NCBI GenBank assembly: GCA_016710095.1
Contig: JADJLL010000001.1
Coordinates: 186,001-250,000 of the forward strand
Origin: Candidatus Eiseniibacteriota bacterium
GTDB taxonomy: Bacteria; Eisenbacteria; RBG-16-71-46
Reading direction: 5' to 3'
DNA: 64,000 nucleotides
Below the pieces are notes generated by a model. The model ran no database searches. It saw only the letters and a list, made by a program, of their open reading frames with translations, and had not been told where the DNA came from. Made by a program: the position numbers and the translations under genes. Each line of letters begins with the position of its first letter. The stretch's first letter is position 1. Below are positions 28,404 through 36,020 of this stretch, in pieces.

Positions 28404-30853
28404 ATGAGCATCTTCGTCTGTGCACGTCGCGCGTGGCGTTGGGGCGCCGCGCTCCTGGTCGCCTCCTGCGCGCTCGCCGCGCCGGCCTTCGGCGCCACCG
28501 CCACCGATCCGATCTTCACGCCGCTGCAAGCACGGACCGAGTCGCCGAACGACCCCGGCCACGCCGTGTCGGGGCAGGACCGGCCGATCACGTTCACTCG
28601 GAACCCGAGCCCCACGGCTGCAGCGAGCCTGCCCTTCGGACTGCGATTCACGATGGGCACGACGCCGCTCGACGGAACTGTCGCGCCCCGGACGTGCCCG
28701 GGCGTTCCGACGACGGTGCGTTTCTCCGGCTACGTCTCGAGCAGCTGTGAACGCTACTCGGGGTACCGGTTCATTCCGAACGTCAACCAGACGAACCGTG
28801 ACATGCTCCTCGTCGACATGTCGGTGCGATGCCCCGACTCGCTCGCGGTGTGCCTCGCGGAAGTGCAGTACTTCCGCGACTCGGTGGTCGTTCCTGCGCA
28901 GGGGCCCGGCGCTCGCCGGTTCGACGTCCTGGTGGTGCATCACCTGAGCTGCCCGGACTCGCTGCCGCGAACCGTGGCCAGCGCCTACTACCCGTACACG
29001 GTCGCCGACAGCTGCGCGCTGCCGCCTCCGCCTCCGCCGCCCGGCTTGCCGCACGGCGTCGAAATCGCGATCGGTGCGCCCGTGGCGTGCGACAGCTGCC
29101 CGCCCGCGGTCTGCCCGGACCGGCCCGTGCTCGTGAAGCTGCGCGCCGGAACCGAGAACTCCTGCGTCCAGTACACCGGCATGCGCATCCTGCCGCTCGC
29201 GGGCATGCCCGATCGTGACGTGATCGAGGTGGGCTTCCGCACGGTGTGCCCGGATTCCGTTCAGCCGTGCCTCATGGTCGCGCAGCAGGTGCGCGATTCG
29301 CTGTGGCTGCCCGGGCAGGCGCCGGGTGCGCACAAGCTCGAGGTGCGCGTGGTGGACGCGGCGTGCGCGGACTCGGTGCTCGGTGTCGCGAGCCTCCTGT
29401 ACGTGTACACGGCGCTCGATTCGTGCGGGTCGCCTCCGCCGCAGTCGAGGACCTGCACGCACCCGTACCTGTTCCCGCGCGGCCAGATCGTGACCGACCT
29501 GCCCGACATCACGGTGAACCCCTGCGACCTCCGCGTCGGGCCCGGTGGCACGGGCTCGATCGAGCTGAACACGTGGACCGGCACGCCGCTCGCCGGCCTG
29601 CAGGGCGTGATGCTGCCGCCGCTCGGCCCGCTGCACCTCGAGCGTCTGGAACTGTCGGGCGCCGCGATCGGCATGCACCTGCAGACGCAGCGGCGTGAAG
29701 ACGGCGGCATCGCGTGGGCGATCTGGGCCGACCACGGCGCTCCGATCGGGACGAACCAGCTCGTGCCGGTGCTGCGCGTGTTCGTGCGAGCGGACTCCGT
29801 CACCAGCCGCAAGGTCGAAGTCCACATGGGGAGCAGCGTGACCGCGGCCTCCGATTCGCTCGGCCGCTCGGTGGCGCTGTGCGTGGACCCGTTCGACCAT
29901 GTGTACCAGGTGTGGGCGTGCGTCGGGACCGCGATGGCGCCCGTGTCCTGCGATGCGAACGGCGACGGCCGGACGAACGTCGCCGACCTCGTGCGCATGG
30001 TGCGCTGCTGGTTCCGTCCGGCCGAGTGCCCGGACACGCTGCTGTCGCGTCCGGACTGCAATCACGACGGCGCGTTCCATCTCGACGACGTGCTGTGCTG
30101 CGCCCGCACGATTCTCGGCGGACGCCGCGACAGCACCGCGCACGCTCCGGCGCACCTGCGCTTCGCGTTCGGCGAGCCGCGCATGGTGGGCGACGTGCTG
30201 CAGGTGCCGCTCACGATGAGCGGCGGCGCCGAGCTCGGCGGCGCGCTGCTGCGCTTCGCCTACCCGGCCGAGCGCTACGAGACGGGAGAGTGGATGACGG
30301 CCGGCGGAGTGCCTGCGGGCGGGGGCGAGATCGGCACGTCGAACTGGACCGTGGTCACCGAGCACACGCCCTCCGACATGGTGCTCGGCCTGCTGCGGCT
30401 CGACGATGCGGCGACCGACGAGGTCACGACCGTGCTGCAGTTCCGGCTGCGTGCCGGGCAGACGCACGGCGGGACGGTCTCGATCGCCGAGAGCGAACTC
30501 ACCGCGCCGGACGGCGCGGCGCTCGCGCTCGATCTGGGCGGCGTGCAGGCGCCGCTGACGCCGAACACGGTGGCACTCCTCCCGCACGGCTCGCGTTGTC
30601 GGCCGCGCGTCCCAACCCGAGCGCCGGACGCGCGACGTTCGCGGTCGCGCTGCCCGCCTTGGGCGACGTGGACCTCGCGATCTACGACCTCGCGGGACGG
30701 CGCGTGGCCACGCTCTGGCGCGGCACGCTCGCCGCGGGTGAGCGCGAGTTCGCCTGGGACGGTACGCACGCGAAGAGTGGCGTGTACTTCGCGCGGCTCG
30801 TGGTGGACGGCGAGGTGCGCAGCACGCGGGTCGTGCTGAGGCGCGATCGCTGA
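28404..30853 (+). CDS. Large secreted protein with dockerin-like repeats and a C-terminal FlgD-like domain (frame broken near 30590)
   Basis: ATG at 28404; about 816 residues. Signal peptide (ALLVASCALAAPAFG) then two repeated Cys-containing beta domains: residues 50-215 and 225-350 share the pattern CPGVPTTVRFSGYVSSSCER / CPDRPVLVKLRAGTENSCVQ and VRCPDSLAVCLAEVQ / VCPDSVQPCLMVAQ. After a cohesin-like or carbohydrate-module region come dockerin-like repeats (CDANGDGRTNVADLVRMVRC; CNHDGAFHLDDVLCCARTIL) and another beta domain. At about 30585 the frame shifts; the other frame continues SAARPNPSAGRATFAVALPA, VDLAIYDLAGRRVATLWRG and GVYFARLVVDGEVRSTRVVL, a FlgD-like/T9SS-type sorting domain ending at 30853. 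The protein is likely exported to the surface; function unknown. Confidence 0.82.
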
Positions 30854-30878
30854 AGTCTCGCGCTTTCCCGAAAACGAC

Positions 30879-30916
30879 GAAGCGGGGCGGGCCTCACGGG
30901 CCGCCCCGCTTCACTT
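30879..30916. terminator. Bidirectional hairpin terminator
   Basis: 12-bp stem GAAGCGGGGCGG / CCGCCCCGCTTC around GCCTCACGGG, followed by ACTTTC on plus and preceded by TCGTTTTCG on the minus strand side. It separates the convergent genes 28404-30853 and 30926-31582. Confidence 0.75.
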
Positions 30917-30925
30917 TCACTCCGG

Positions 30926-31582
30926 TCAGCGCCGGCGCTTCGTCGTGCGCTTCGCCGGCTTCGATACCTTCGGCGCTCTCGTCGCGGGCGCGATCGTGAC
31001 GCGCGCCGAGTCGAGAGACACCGCGCCGCCCACTCGATAGGTCCACGTACGCCACGTGCCCGTGCGCTCCATGGCGGTGACCGGAACGTTCGAGCGGGCG
31101 CGGTGCGTGCCGGGCACGTGCACGCTCACGTTCCAGCGCTGCGTGCCGGTCTCGCCGGTCATCGGCGCGAGCGTCTCGTCGAACCGCGGGAGATGGGCGC
31201 GGCGTCCCGTCGCATCGCGCGAGAGTCCGGCGCCGCTGTCCGCCCATTCGCCGCGATACGACACGCGCAGCGCCGCGAGCGTGCCCGAGAACTCGCGGCG
31301 CACCTCGATGAGAAGCGTGTCTCCGCGCTGCCCCCAGTTGATCGGCAGTCCGCCCGCGGCGTCGGTGAGCTCGACGGCATCCACCAGCGGTCCGTGCAAC
31401 CGTCTCGCGAGAAGTCCCGTAGACGGCGACACCGCGAGCCACTCGACGTACTGGCCGGCCCAGCGCGGCGCACTCGGATCGATCTCGAGCTCCAGGGTGC
31501 GCGTGCCCGGCGGCGCCGCCGAGACCGCGGTGGCGAGCAGCATCAGGAAGATCGTGACAAAGGCGAGTCGGTGGGTGAGCAT
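30926..31582 (-). CDS. Secreted orphan M1-aminopeptidase-like N-terminal domain
   Basis: ATG at 31582, no SD; 218 residues. Signal peptide MLTHRLAFVTIFLMLLATAV. The mature part follows the M1 aminopeptidase N-terminal beta-domain pattern: LELEIDPSAPRWAGQYVEWL (substrate-cap strands), LLIEVRREFSGTLAALRVSY, GEWADSGAGLSRDATGR, AHLPRFDETLAPMTGE (the FDE motif, normally PCFDEP), QRWNVSVHVPGTHRARSNVPV and a basic C-terminal tail. The catalytic GAMEN and HExxH domain is absent; there is no room for it before the stop codon. Known M1 proteins need that domain, so this is a non-enzymatic or truncated relative. The promoter (31590-31619) predicts a leaderless transcript. Confidence 0.7.
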   Translation of the reverse strand: MLTHRLAFVTIFLMLLATAVSAAPPGTRTLELEIDPSAPRWAGQYVEWLAVSPSTGLLARRLHGPLVDAVELTDAAGGLPINWGQRGDTLLIEVRREFSGTLAALRVSYRGEWADSGAGLSRDATGRRAHLPRFDETLAPMTGETGTQRWNVSVHVPGTHRARSNVPVTAMERTGTWRTWTYRVGGAVSLDSARVTIAPATRAPKVSKPAKRTTKRRR

Positions 31583-31589
31583 GCGCGCC

Positions 31590-31619
31590 AGCCTATGCGG
31601 CACACCCCTCGCCGCACAA
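31590..31619 (-). promoter_or_regulatory. Promoter of the M1-like orphan gene, leaderless
   Basis: On the minus strand TTGTGC (31619-31614), 18-base spacer, TAGGCT (31595-31590), then GGCGCGC and the ATG at 31582. The gap of seven bases places the transcript start at the start codon. Confidence 0.55.
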
Positions 31620-31679
31620 CGGCGCCGTACGTGGTCCATCCTTCGGCGGCGCTCCCCCCTGATATCGAGGAGTCGAACC

Positions 31680-32261
31680 ATGTCCAGAATCCGTTCGTTG
31701 GGAACGCTGTTCGTGCTCGCCGCGCTCTGCGCCTCCGCGCTCGCCTTCGCCGCCGCTCCCGCGGCCAAGGGCAAGCCCGCCGCCGGCGACAAGGCCGCGA
31801 AGATCAAGAAGGGCGAGTACCTCACGACCATCATGGGCTGCAACGACTGCCACACGCCGGGCACGTTCTACGGCGCGCCGGATTTCGACCGCAAGCTTTC
31901 GGGGAGCGAAATCGGCTGGAAGGGCCCATGGGGTGTGTCGTTCGCACGCAACCTCACTCCCGACGCCGAGACGGGCATCGGCTACTACTCCGAAGACGAA
32001 ATCGTGCATTCGTTCCGCACCGGCATCAAGCCGAACGGCAGCCCGATGCTCCCGCCGATGCCCTGGCCGAACTTCGCGGCGATGTCCGACGAAGACCTGC
32101 ACGCGATCGCGGCGTACCTGCTGAGCCTCAAGCCCGTGAAGCACGCCGTGCCCGAGTCCGTGCCGCCGGGCCAGCCGTGGACGGGTGCGACGATCGAGAT
32201 TCCCGCGCCGCCGGCTTGGGACGCGCCGCGCACGACGCCGGCGTCGCCCGCGGGCAAGTAG
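31680..32261 (+). CDS. Periplasmic mono-haem c-type cytochrome
   Basis: ATG at 31680, SD GAGGA at 31667-31671; 193 residues. Signal peptide MSRIRSLGTLFVLAALCAS. Haem motif in YLTTIMGCNDCHTPGTFYG (CNDCH, about residues 56-60). It has an axial-Met candidate region PMLPPMPWPNFAAMSDEDLH and the helix ending LHAIAAYLLSLKPVKHAVPE, as in class I cytochromes of the alcohol-dehydrogenase/c-subunit type. Likely an electron carrier in the periplasm. A terminator hairpin follows; the ABC exporter starts from a promoter inside that hairpin. Confidence 0.88.
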   Translation: MSRIRSLGTLFVLAALCASALAFAAAPAAKGKPAAGDKAAKIKKGEYLTTIMGCNDCHTPGTFYGAPDFDRKLSGSEIGWKGPWGVSFARNLTPDAETGIGYYSEDEIVHSFRTGIKPNGSPMLPPMPWPNFAAMSDEDLHAIAAYLLSLKPVKHAVPESVPPGQPWTGATIEIPAPPAWDAPRTTPASPAGK

Positions 32262-32287
32262 TCCTTCCGAAGGAATCACGCGGCATC

Positions 32288-32324
32288 GCGCCGCCGGGCG
32301 TTGACTCGCCCGGCGGCGCTTTCT
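32288..32324 (+). terminator. Terminator after cytochrome c whose loop holds the next -35
   Basis: 13-bp stem GCGCCGCCGGGCG / CGCCCGGCGGCGC, loop TTGACT, tail TTTCT. The loop TTGACT is a perfect-type -35 for the promoter at 32301-32329. Confidence 0.8.
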
Positions 32325-32329
32325 ACGGT
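32301..32329 (+). promoter_or_regulatory. Promoter of the ABC exporter operon
   Basis: TTGACT (32301-32306, inside the terminator loop), 17-base spacer, TACGGT (32324-32329), then GCGGGC. ATG follows nine bases later, so the leader is at most a few bases. Confidence 0.6.
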
Positions 32330-32338
32330 GCGGGCCTC

Positions 32339-33363
32339 ATGTCACGCACTCCCGACTCCCAGGCGCCCGCGGTCGAAACGCGCGGGCTCGAACGGCGCTA
32401 TCCCGGCTCGCGGGGTGGCCCCGAAGTGGTCGCGCTCGCCGGCGTGGACCTGCGCATCGAACGCGGCGAGGTGTTCGGCCTGCTCGGCCCCAACGGCGCG
32501 GGCAAGACGACGTGCATCAAGATCCTCAACACGCTGCTGTTCCCGAGCGGGGGCGAGGCGCGCGTCGCGGGCTTCGACGTCGTGCGTGAGGCGCAGGAAG
32601 TGCGCCGCCGTATCGGGCTCGTCTCGGGCGGCGAGAACTCCGGCTACGGCATCCTCACGGTGCGCGAGTGCCTGTGGATGTTCTCGCAGTTCTACGGTGT
32701 GCCCGGCAGCGTCGCGAACCCGCGCATCGACCGGCTGCTGAAGGTCGTCGACCTCGCCGACCTCGCGCACACGCGCATCAACCGCCTTTCGACCGGGCAG
32801 CGCCAGCGCATGAACTTCGCGCGCGGCTTCGTGTCCGATCCCGAGATCCTGTTCCTCGACGAACCCACGCTCGGCATGGACGTGAACGCCGCGCGCATGC
32901 TGCGCGACTTCGTGCTCACGTGGGTGCGCGAGCGCGCGGGGCGCACGGTGCTGCTCACGACGCACTACATGGCCGAGGCCGACCAGATGTGCGACCGCAT
33001 CGCGATCATCGACCGCGGCCTGGTGCTGGCGTGCGACACGCCCGCGACGCTGCGCCGGTCCGTGCAGGGCGGGCAGCACGTCGAGCTCGAAGTGCGCGAC
33101 GGAGGAGACTTCGGAGCGCCGCGGCCCTCGAAGGCGCGATCGGCGTGCCGGTCGTGTGGGGCGCGCCGCATCCCGAACGCGGCACGCGCACGCTCAAGTT
33201 CCGCCTGCCCGAAGGGCGCGTGCTCGGCGAGACGCTGCGCGCGCTGGAAGAGCGCGGGATTTCCGTGCAGGGCGTCGCGACTCGCGAGACGAGTCTCGAG
33301 GACGCGTTCATCCACATCGTCGGCCGCACGCTCGACGACGACACGCCGGCGGGCGGCGCGTGA
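32339..33363 (+). CDS. ABC-2 type exporter, ATP-binding protein (frame broken near 33115)
   Basis: ATG at 32339; about 341 residues. Walker A GLLGPNGAGKTTCIKILNTL (about residues 48-62), GYGILTVRECLWMFSQFYGV, signature RLSTGQRQRMNFARG, Walker B DPEILFLDEPTLGMDVNAAR, and LLTTHYMAEADQMCDRIAII (H-loop). From 33115 the frame shifts by one base; the C-terminal regulatory region continues in the other frame as ALEGAIGVPVVWG, RTLKFRLPEGRVL and VATRETSLEDAFIHIVGRTL, the normal end of DrrA/CcmA-type ABC-2 proteins. It couples to two permeases that overlap in sequence next to it. Substrate unknown. Confidence 0.9.
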
Positions 33364-34187
33364 GCCGCACGCTCGCCGCCGACGCGATGCTGTTCGTCCG
33401 CGCCGCGCGTGCGCGTGCCTACGTGCGGATCGTCGGCTCGTTCCGCGAGCCGAACGGCCTGATCGCGGACGCCGTGTTCCCGAACCTCGGCATGTGCGCG
33501 TTCGTGCTCATGTACCGCGCGCTCGGCGCGCCCGCGTACTACGAGGCGCTCGCGGTGATCGGCGGCATCCTCACGACGTACTGGATGAACGTGCTGTGGG
33601 GGATGGGCGCGCAGTTCTACTGGGAGAAGCAGTCGGGGCAGCTCCAGCTCTACTTTGCTGCGCCGTGCTCGCGCATGGCGATCCTCGCGGGCATGGCGGC
33701 CGGAGGGCTGCTCGCGTCCATGCTGCGTTCGCTCGTCGGCGTCGCGCTCGCCGTGTTCGTCTTCCACGTCCAGCTCGAGCCGTTCTCGCCGTGGCACCTC
33801 GCGGCGGTGTTCTTCGCGACCATGGCCGCGCTCTACACGCTGGGCATGATCATGGCGAGCCTGTTCCTGCTCTACGGGCGCGAGGCGTGGCACACGTGCA
33901 ACGCGTTCATGGAGCCGGCGTTCTTCCTTTCCGGGCTCTACTTCCCGATCCGCACGCTCGGCGCGTTCGGCGCGGTGGCGGCCGCCATCCTGCCGCTCAC
34001 GCTCGGCGTGGACGCGCTGCGCCAGGTGCTGCTCGGCGCGCGTTCGCCGGGATTGATGCCCGTGCGCTGGGAGTTCGCGGCGCTCTGTGGTTTCGCGGTG
34101 CTCTACTTCTTCGTCGCGCGCTGGTCGCTGCGATACCTCGAGAACCTCTCCAAGCGCGAAGGGAGGCTCACGCAGCGATGGCAGTGA
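33360..34187 (+). CDS. ABC-2 type exporter, permease 1
   Basis: GTG overlapping the ATPase stop (GTGA); 275 residues with six hydrophobic stretches. Contains FREPNGLIADAVFPNLGMCA, MNVLWGMGAQFYWEKQSGQL, HTCNAFMEPAFFLSGLYFPI (the FxSGxxFP block of ABC-2 permeases) and ALRQVLLGARSPG. Inner-membrane subunit of the exporter with the following gene. Confidence 0.88.
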   Translation: MSRTLAADAMLFVRAARARAYVRIVGSFREPNGLIADAVFPNLGMCAFVLMYRALGAPAYYEALAVIGGILTTYWMNVLWGMGAQFYWEKQSGQLQLYFAAPCSRMAILAGMAAGGLLASMLRSLVGVALAVFVFHVQLEPFSPWHLAAVFFATMAALYTLGMIMASLFLLYGREAWHTCNAFMEPAFFLSGLYFPIRTLGAFGAVAAAILPLTLGVDALRQVLLGARSPGLMPVRWEFAALCGFAVLYFFVARWSLRYLENLSKREGRLTQRWQ

Positions 34188-35026
34188 GCGAGACCTTCAC
34201 GCGCCTGCGCACCTCGGCGTGGCTCGGCTGGCAGGTCGAGTCGAACTGGGCCGATCCGGTCGTGTTCTTCATCTACCTGATCGCGCGCCCGCTCGCCGTG
34301 TCCCTCACGCTCGCGGCGATGTACGCGGCGACCCGGGACACCGCCACGCAGGGCGCGGCGTTCGCCGGGTTCTACGTCGCGAACGCGTTCCATGCGTACG
34401 TGAACACGATGGTCGTCGGCATGGGCTGGGTGATCTTCGAGGAGCGCGAGGAGTCCGAGATGCTCAAGTACGTGTACGTCTCGCCCATGGGGCTCGTGAC
34501 GTACATCGGCGGGCGCTCGTTCGTGCGCTTCGTGCTCGGCAGCATCAGCGCCGCGCTCATGCTGGTCGTCGGCTGGTTCCTGCTCGGGGTGCGCTGGGAC
34601 TTCTCGCTCACGCAGCCGCTGCCGCTCGCGATCACGCTGGTGGCCGGGCTCGCCGCGACGCTCGCCGCGGGCTACCTGATCTGCGGCATCGCGATGGTGC
34701 TCACGCGCTCGGCGGTGACGGTGCTCGAAGGCTGCATGCTCGGGCTCTACCTGCTCTGCGGCGTGATCTTCCCCGTGGACCTCATGCCCGTGTGGATCCG
34801 GCCGCTCTCGTACGTGCTGCCGTTCACGTGGTGGTACGAGTGCCTGCGGCGCTTCCTGCTCGGGCACGGCTCGAGCGCCTGGATGAACACGCTGACCGAC
34901 GCGCAACTGCTCGGCGCGATGCTCGCCGTGTGCGTGGGCTTCTCGCTCGTCGCGGCGTTCGGTTATCGCGAGCTCGACCGCCTCGCGCGCCGTCTCGGGC
35001 GGCTCGACCAGACGACGATGTTCTGA
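34178..35026 (+). CDS. ABC-2 type exporter, permease 2
   Basis: ATG at 34178 within the end of permease 1 (10-base overlap, different frame); 282 residues. It has six predicted membrane spans and the ABC-2 pattern VEGCMLGLYLLCGVIFPVDL-like segment (LEGCMLGLYLLCGVIFPVDL) and LSYVLPFTWWYECLRRFLLG. Pairs with permease 1 as a heterodimer with the ATPase. Ends the operon. Confidence 0.88.
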   Translation: MAVSETFTRLRTSAWLGWQVESNWADPVVFFIYLIARPLAVSLTLAAMYAATRDTATQGAAFAGFYVANAFHAYVNTMVVGMGWVIFEEREESEMLKYVYVSPMGLVTYIGGRSFVRFVLGSISAALMLVVGWFLLGVRWDFSLTQPLPLAITLVAGLAATLAAGYLICGIAMVLTRSAVTVLEGCMLGLYLLCGVIFPVDLMPVWIRPLSYVLPFTWWYECLRRFLLGHGSSAWMNTLTDAQLLGAMLAVCVGFSLVAAFGYRELDRLARRLGRLDQTTMF

Positions 35027-35146
35027 ACGGCCTCCGCCGTCCCGGGCGAATTGCACGATTCGCCGCTCAAGCGTGACTCCCTTCCGGCCGATACAAGGGC
35101 ACCCACCCCAAGCCCTCGGCATACCGGATTCCCACAGGAGAAACGC

Positions 35147-35743
35147 ATGAACTTCGGCTCGCTCTTCGCGGCCGCGCTGCTCGCGGCTGCCTCGCACCCT
35201 GCTGTACCCATGTCGCGTCCGCACCAGACGGCCGCCCACAACGCCGTCTCCGTGACGCACGCAAACCCGGCTTCGCCGGGCGTACTCGCGACTCCCGCCG
35301 TCGGTGACGTCGCGCCGGACTTCAGCTACCAGTCGCACGATTACCTCTGGCAGAACCTCCACAACATGCTCGAGCAGGGCCACGTGCTCCTCGTCTTCGG
35401 CGCCACCGAAGCGGACCTGCGCTCGCTCGAAGCCGACCGCGACCGCCTGATCCGCCAGGGCGTGCTGCCCGTCGCCGTGATCGAGCAGCGCGAGGGCGAC
35501 GTCTGGAAGCTCCTTCGCAAGGCGAACGTGAGCTACAGCCTCCTCTCCGATCCGCACGGTGCGATCGCCGAGCAGTACGGCGTGTACCAGCCCGAGACGC
35601 GCGGCGCGCATTCGGCGTGGTTCCTCGTGGACCAGTCGGGCCGCGTGCGTGAAGCGGGCACGGGCGGGCTGCTGCGCGAGTGGTCGGAGCGCACGGCCGT
35701 CGCGCTCGGCCGCACCGAGGTGCGCACCGCCAGCACGAACTGA
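35147..35743 (+). CDS. Secreted redoxin-like protein lacking catalytic cysteines
   Basis: ATG at 35147, SD CAGGAG; 198 residues with a signal peptide (SLFAAALLAAASHPAV). The fold pattern of AhpC/TSA-Redoxin is clear: AVGDVAPDFSYQSHDYLW at the start, HVLLVFGATEADLRSLEADR where the peroxidatic T..C normally is, VAVIEQREGDVWKLLRKANV, YSLLSDPHGAIAEQYGV and SAWFLVDQSGRVRE. No cysteine occurs in the mature protein, so it cannot act as a thiol peroxidase; a structural or regulatory role is likely. A good terminator follows at 35771. Confidence 0.85.
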   Translation: MNFGSLFAAALLAAASHPAVPMSRPHQTAAHNAVSVTHANPASPGVLATPAVGDVAPDFSYQSHDYLWQNLHNMLEQGHVLLVFGATEADLRSLEADRDRLIRQGVLPVAVIEQREGDVWKLLRKANVSYSLLSDPHGAIAEQYGVYQPETRGAHSAWFLVDQSGRVREAGTGGLLREWSERTAVALGRTEVRTASTN

Positions 35744-35770
35744 CGCGCGAGCGTCACACGAGCGAAGCGA

Positions 35771-35806
35771 AACGGGCGGCGCTCGTGGCGCCGCCCGTTC
35801 GCGTTT
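35771..35806 (+). terminator. Hairpin terminator after the redoxin-like gene
   Basis: 12-bp stem AACGGGCGGCGC / GCGCCGCCCGTT with loop TCGTG and tail CGCGTTTGGTT. Confidence 0.75.
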
Positions 35807-36020
35807 GGTTGTGGTTGTTTCGCCGGCCTGGGGGGGTGGGGCCGTCGGGCGCGTGGCGGGGGGGGCCTGCGGGGCCGGGCGACTGAGGTAGTAGGTGGTG
35901 TGAAAGGTCTGGGAGGAAGTGCGCGCGGGCGGACCGCGTGAGACCGGGCTCCAGCGCCGCCCCGTCGGGTAGCGGCAGCCCATGCAGTATCGGGCCGCCA
36001 CATTCTGCGAACCACAACCC
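35807..36020. other. Intergenic region with no gene
   Basis: About 210 bases, G-rich on the plus strand (GGGGGGGTGGGG, GGGGGGGGCC near 35830-35870), then ordinary GC-rich DNA. It lies at the ends of two converging genes. I see no promoter, RNA or reading frame of interest. Confidence 0.5.

Noticed and set aside
31103..32338. Long plus-strand open frame running into the ABC ATPase gene
   Set aside because: The upstream part lies over cytochrome c and the M1-like gene in the wrong frame; the ATPase start at 32339 has a promoter and a proper N-terminus.
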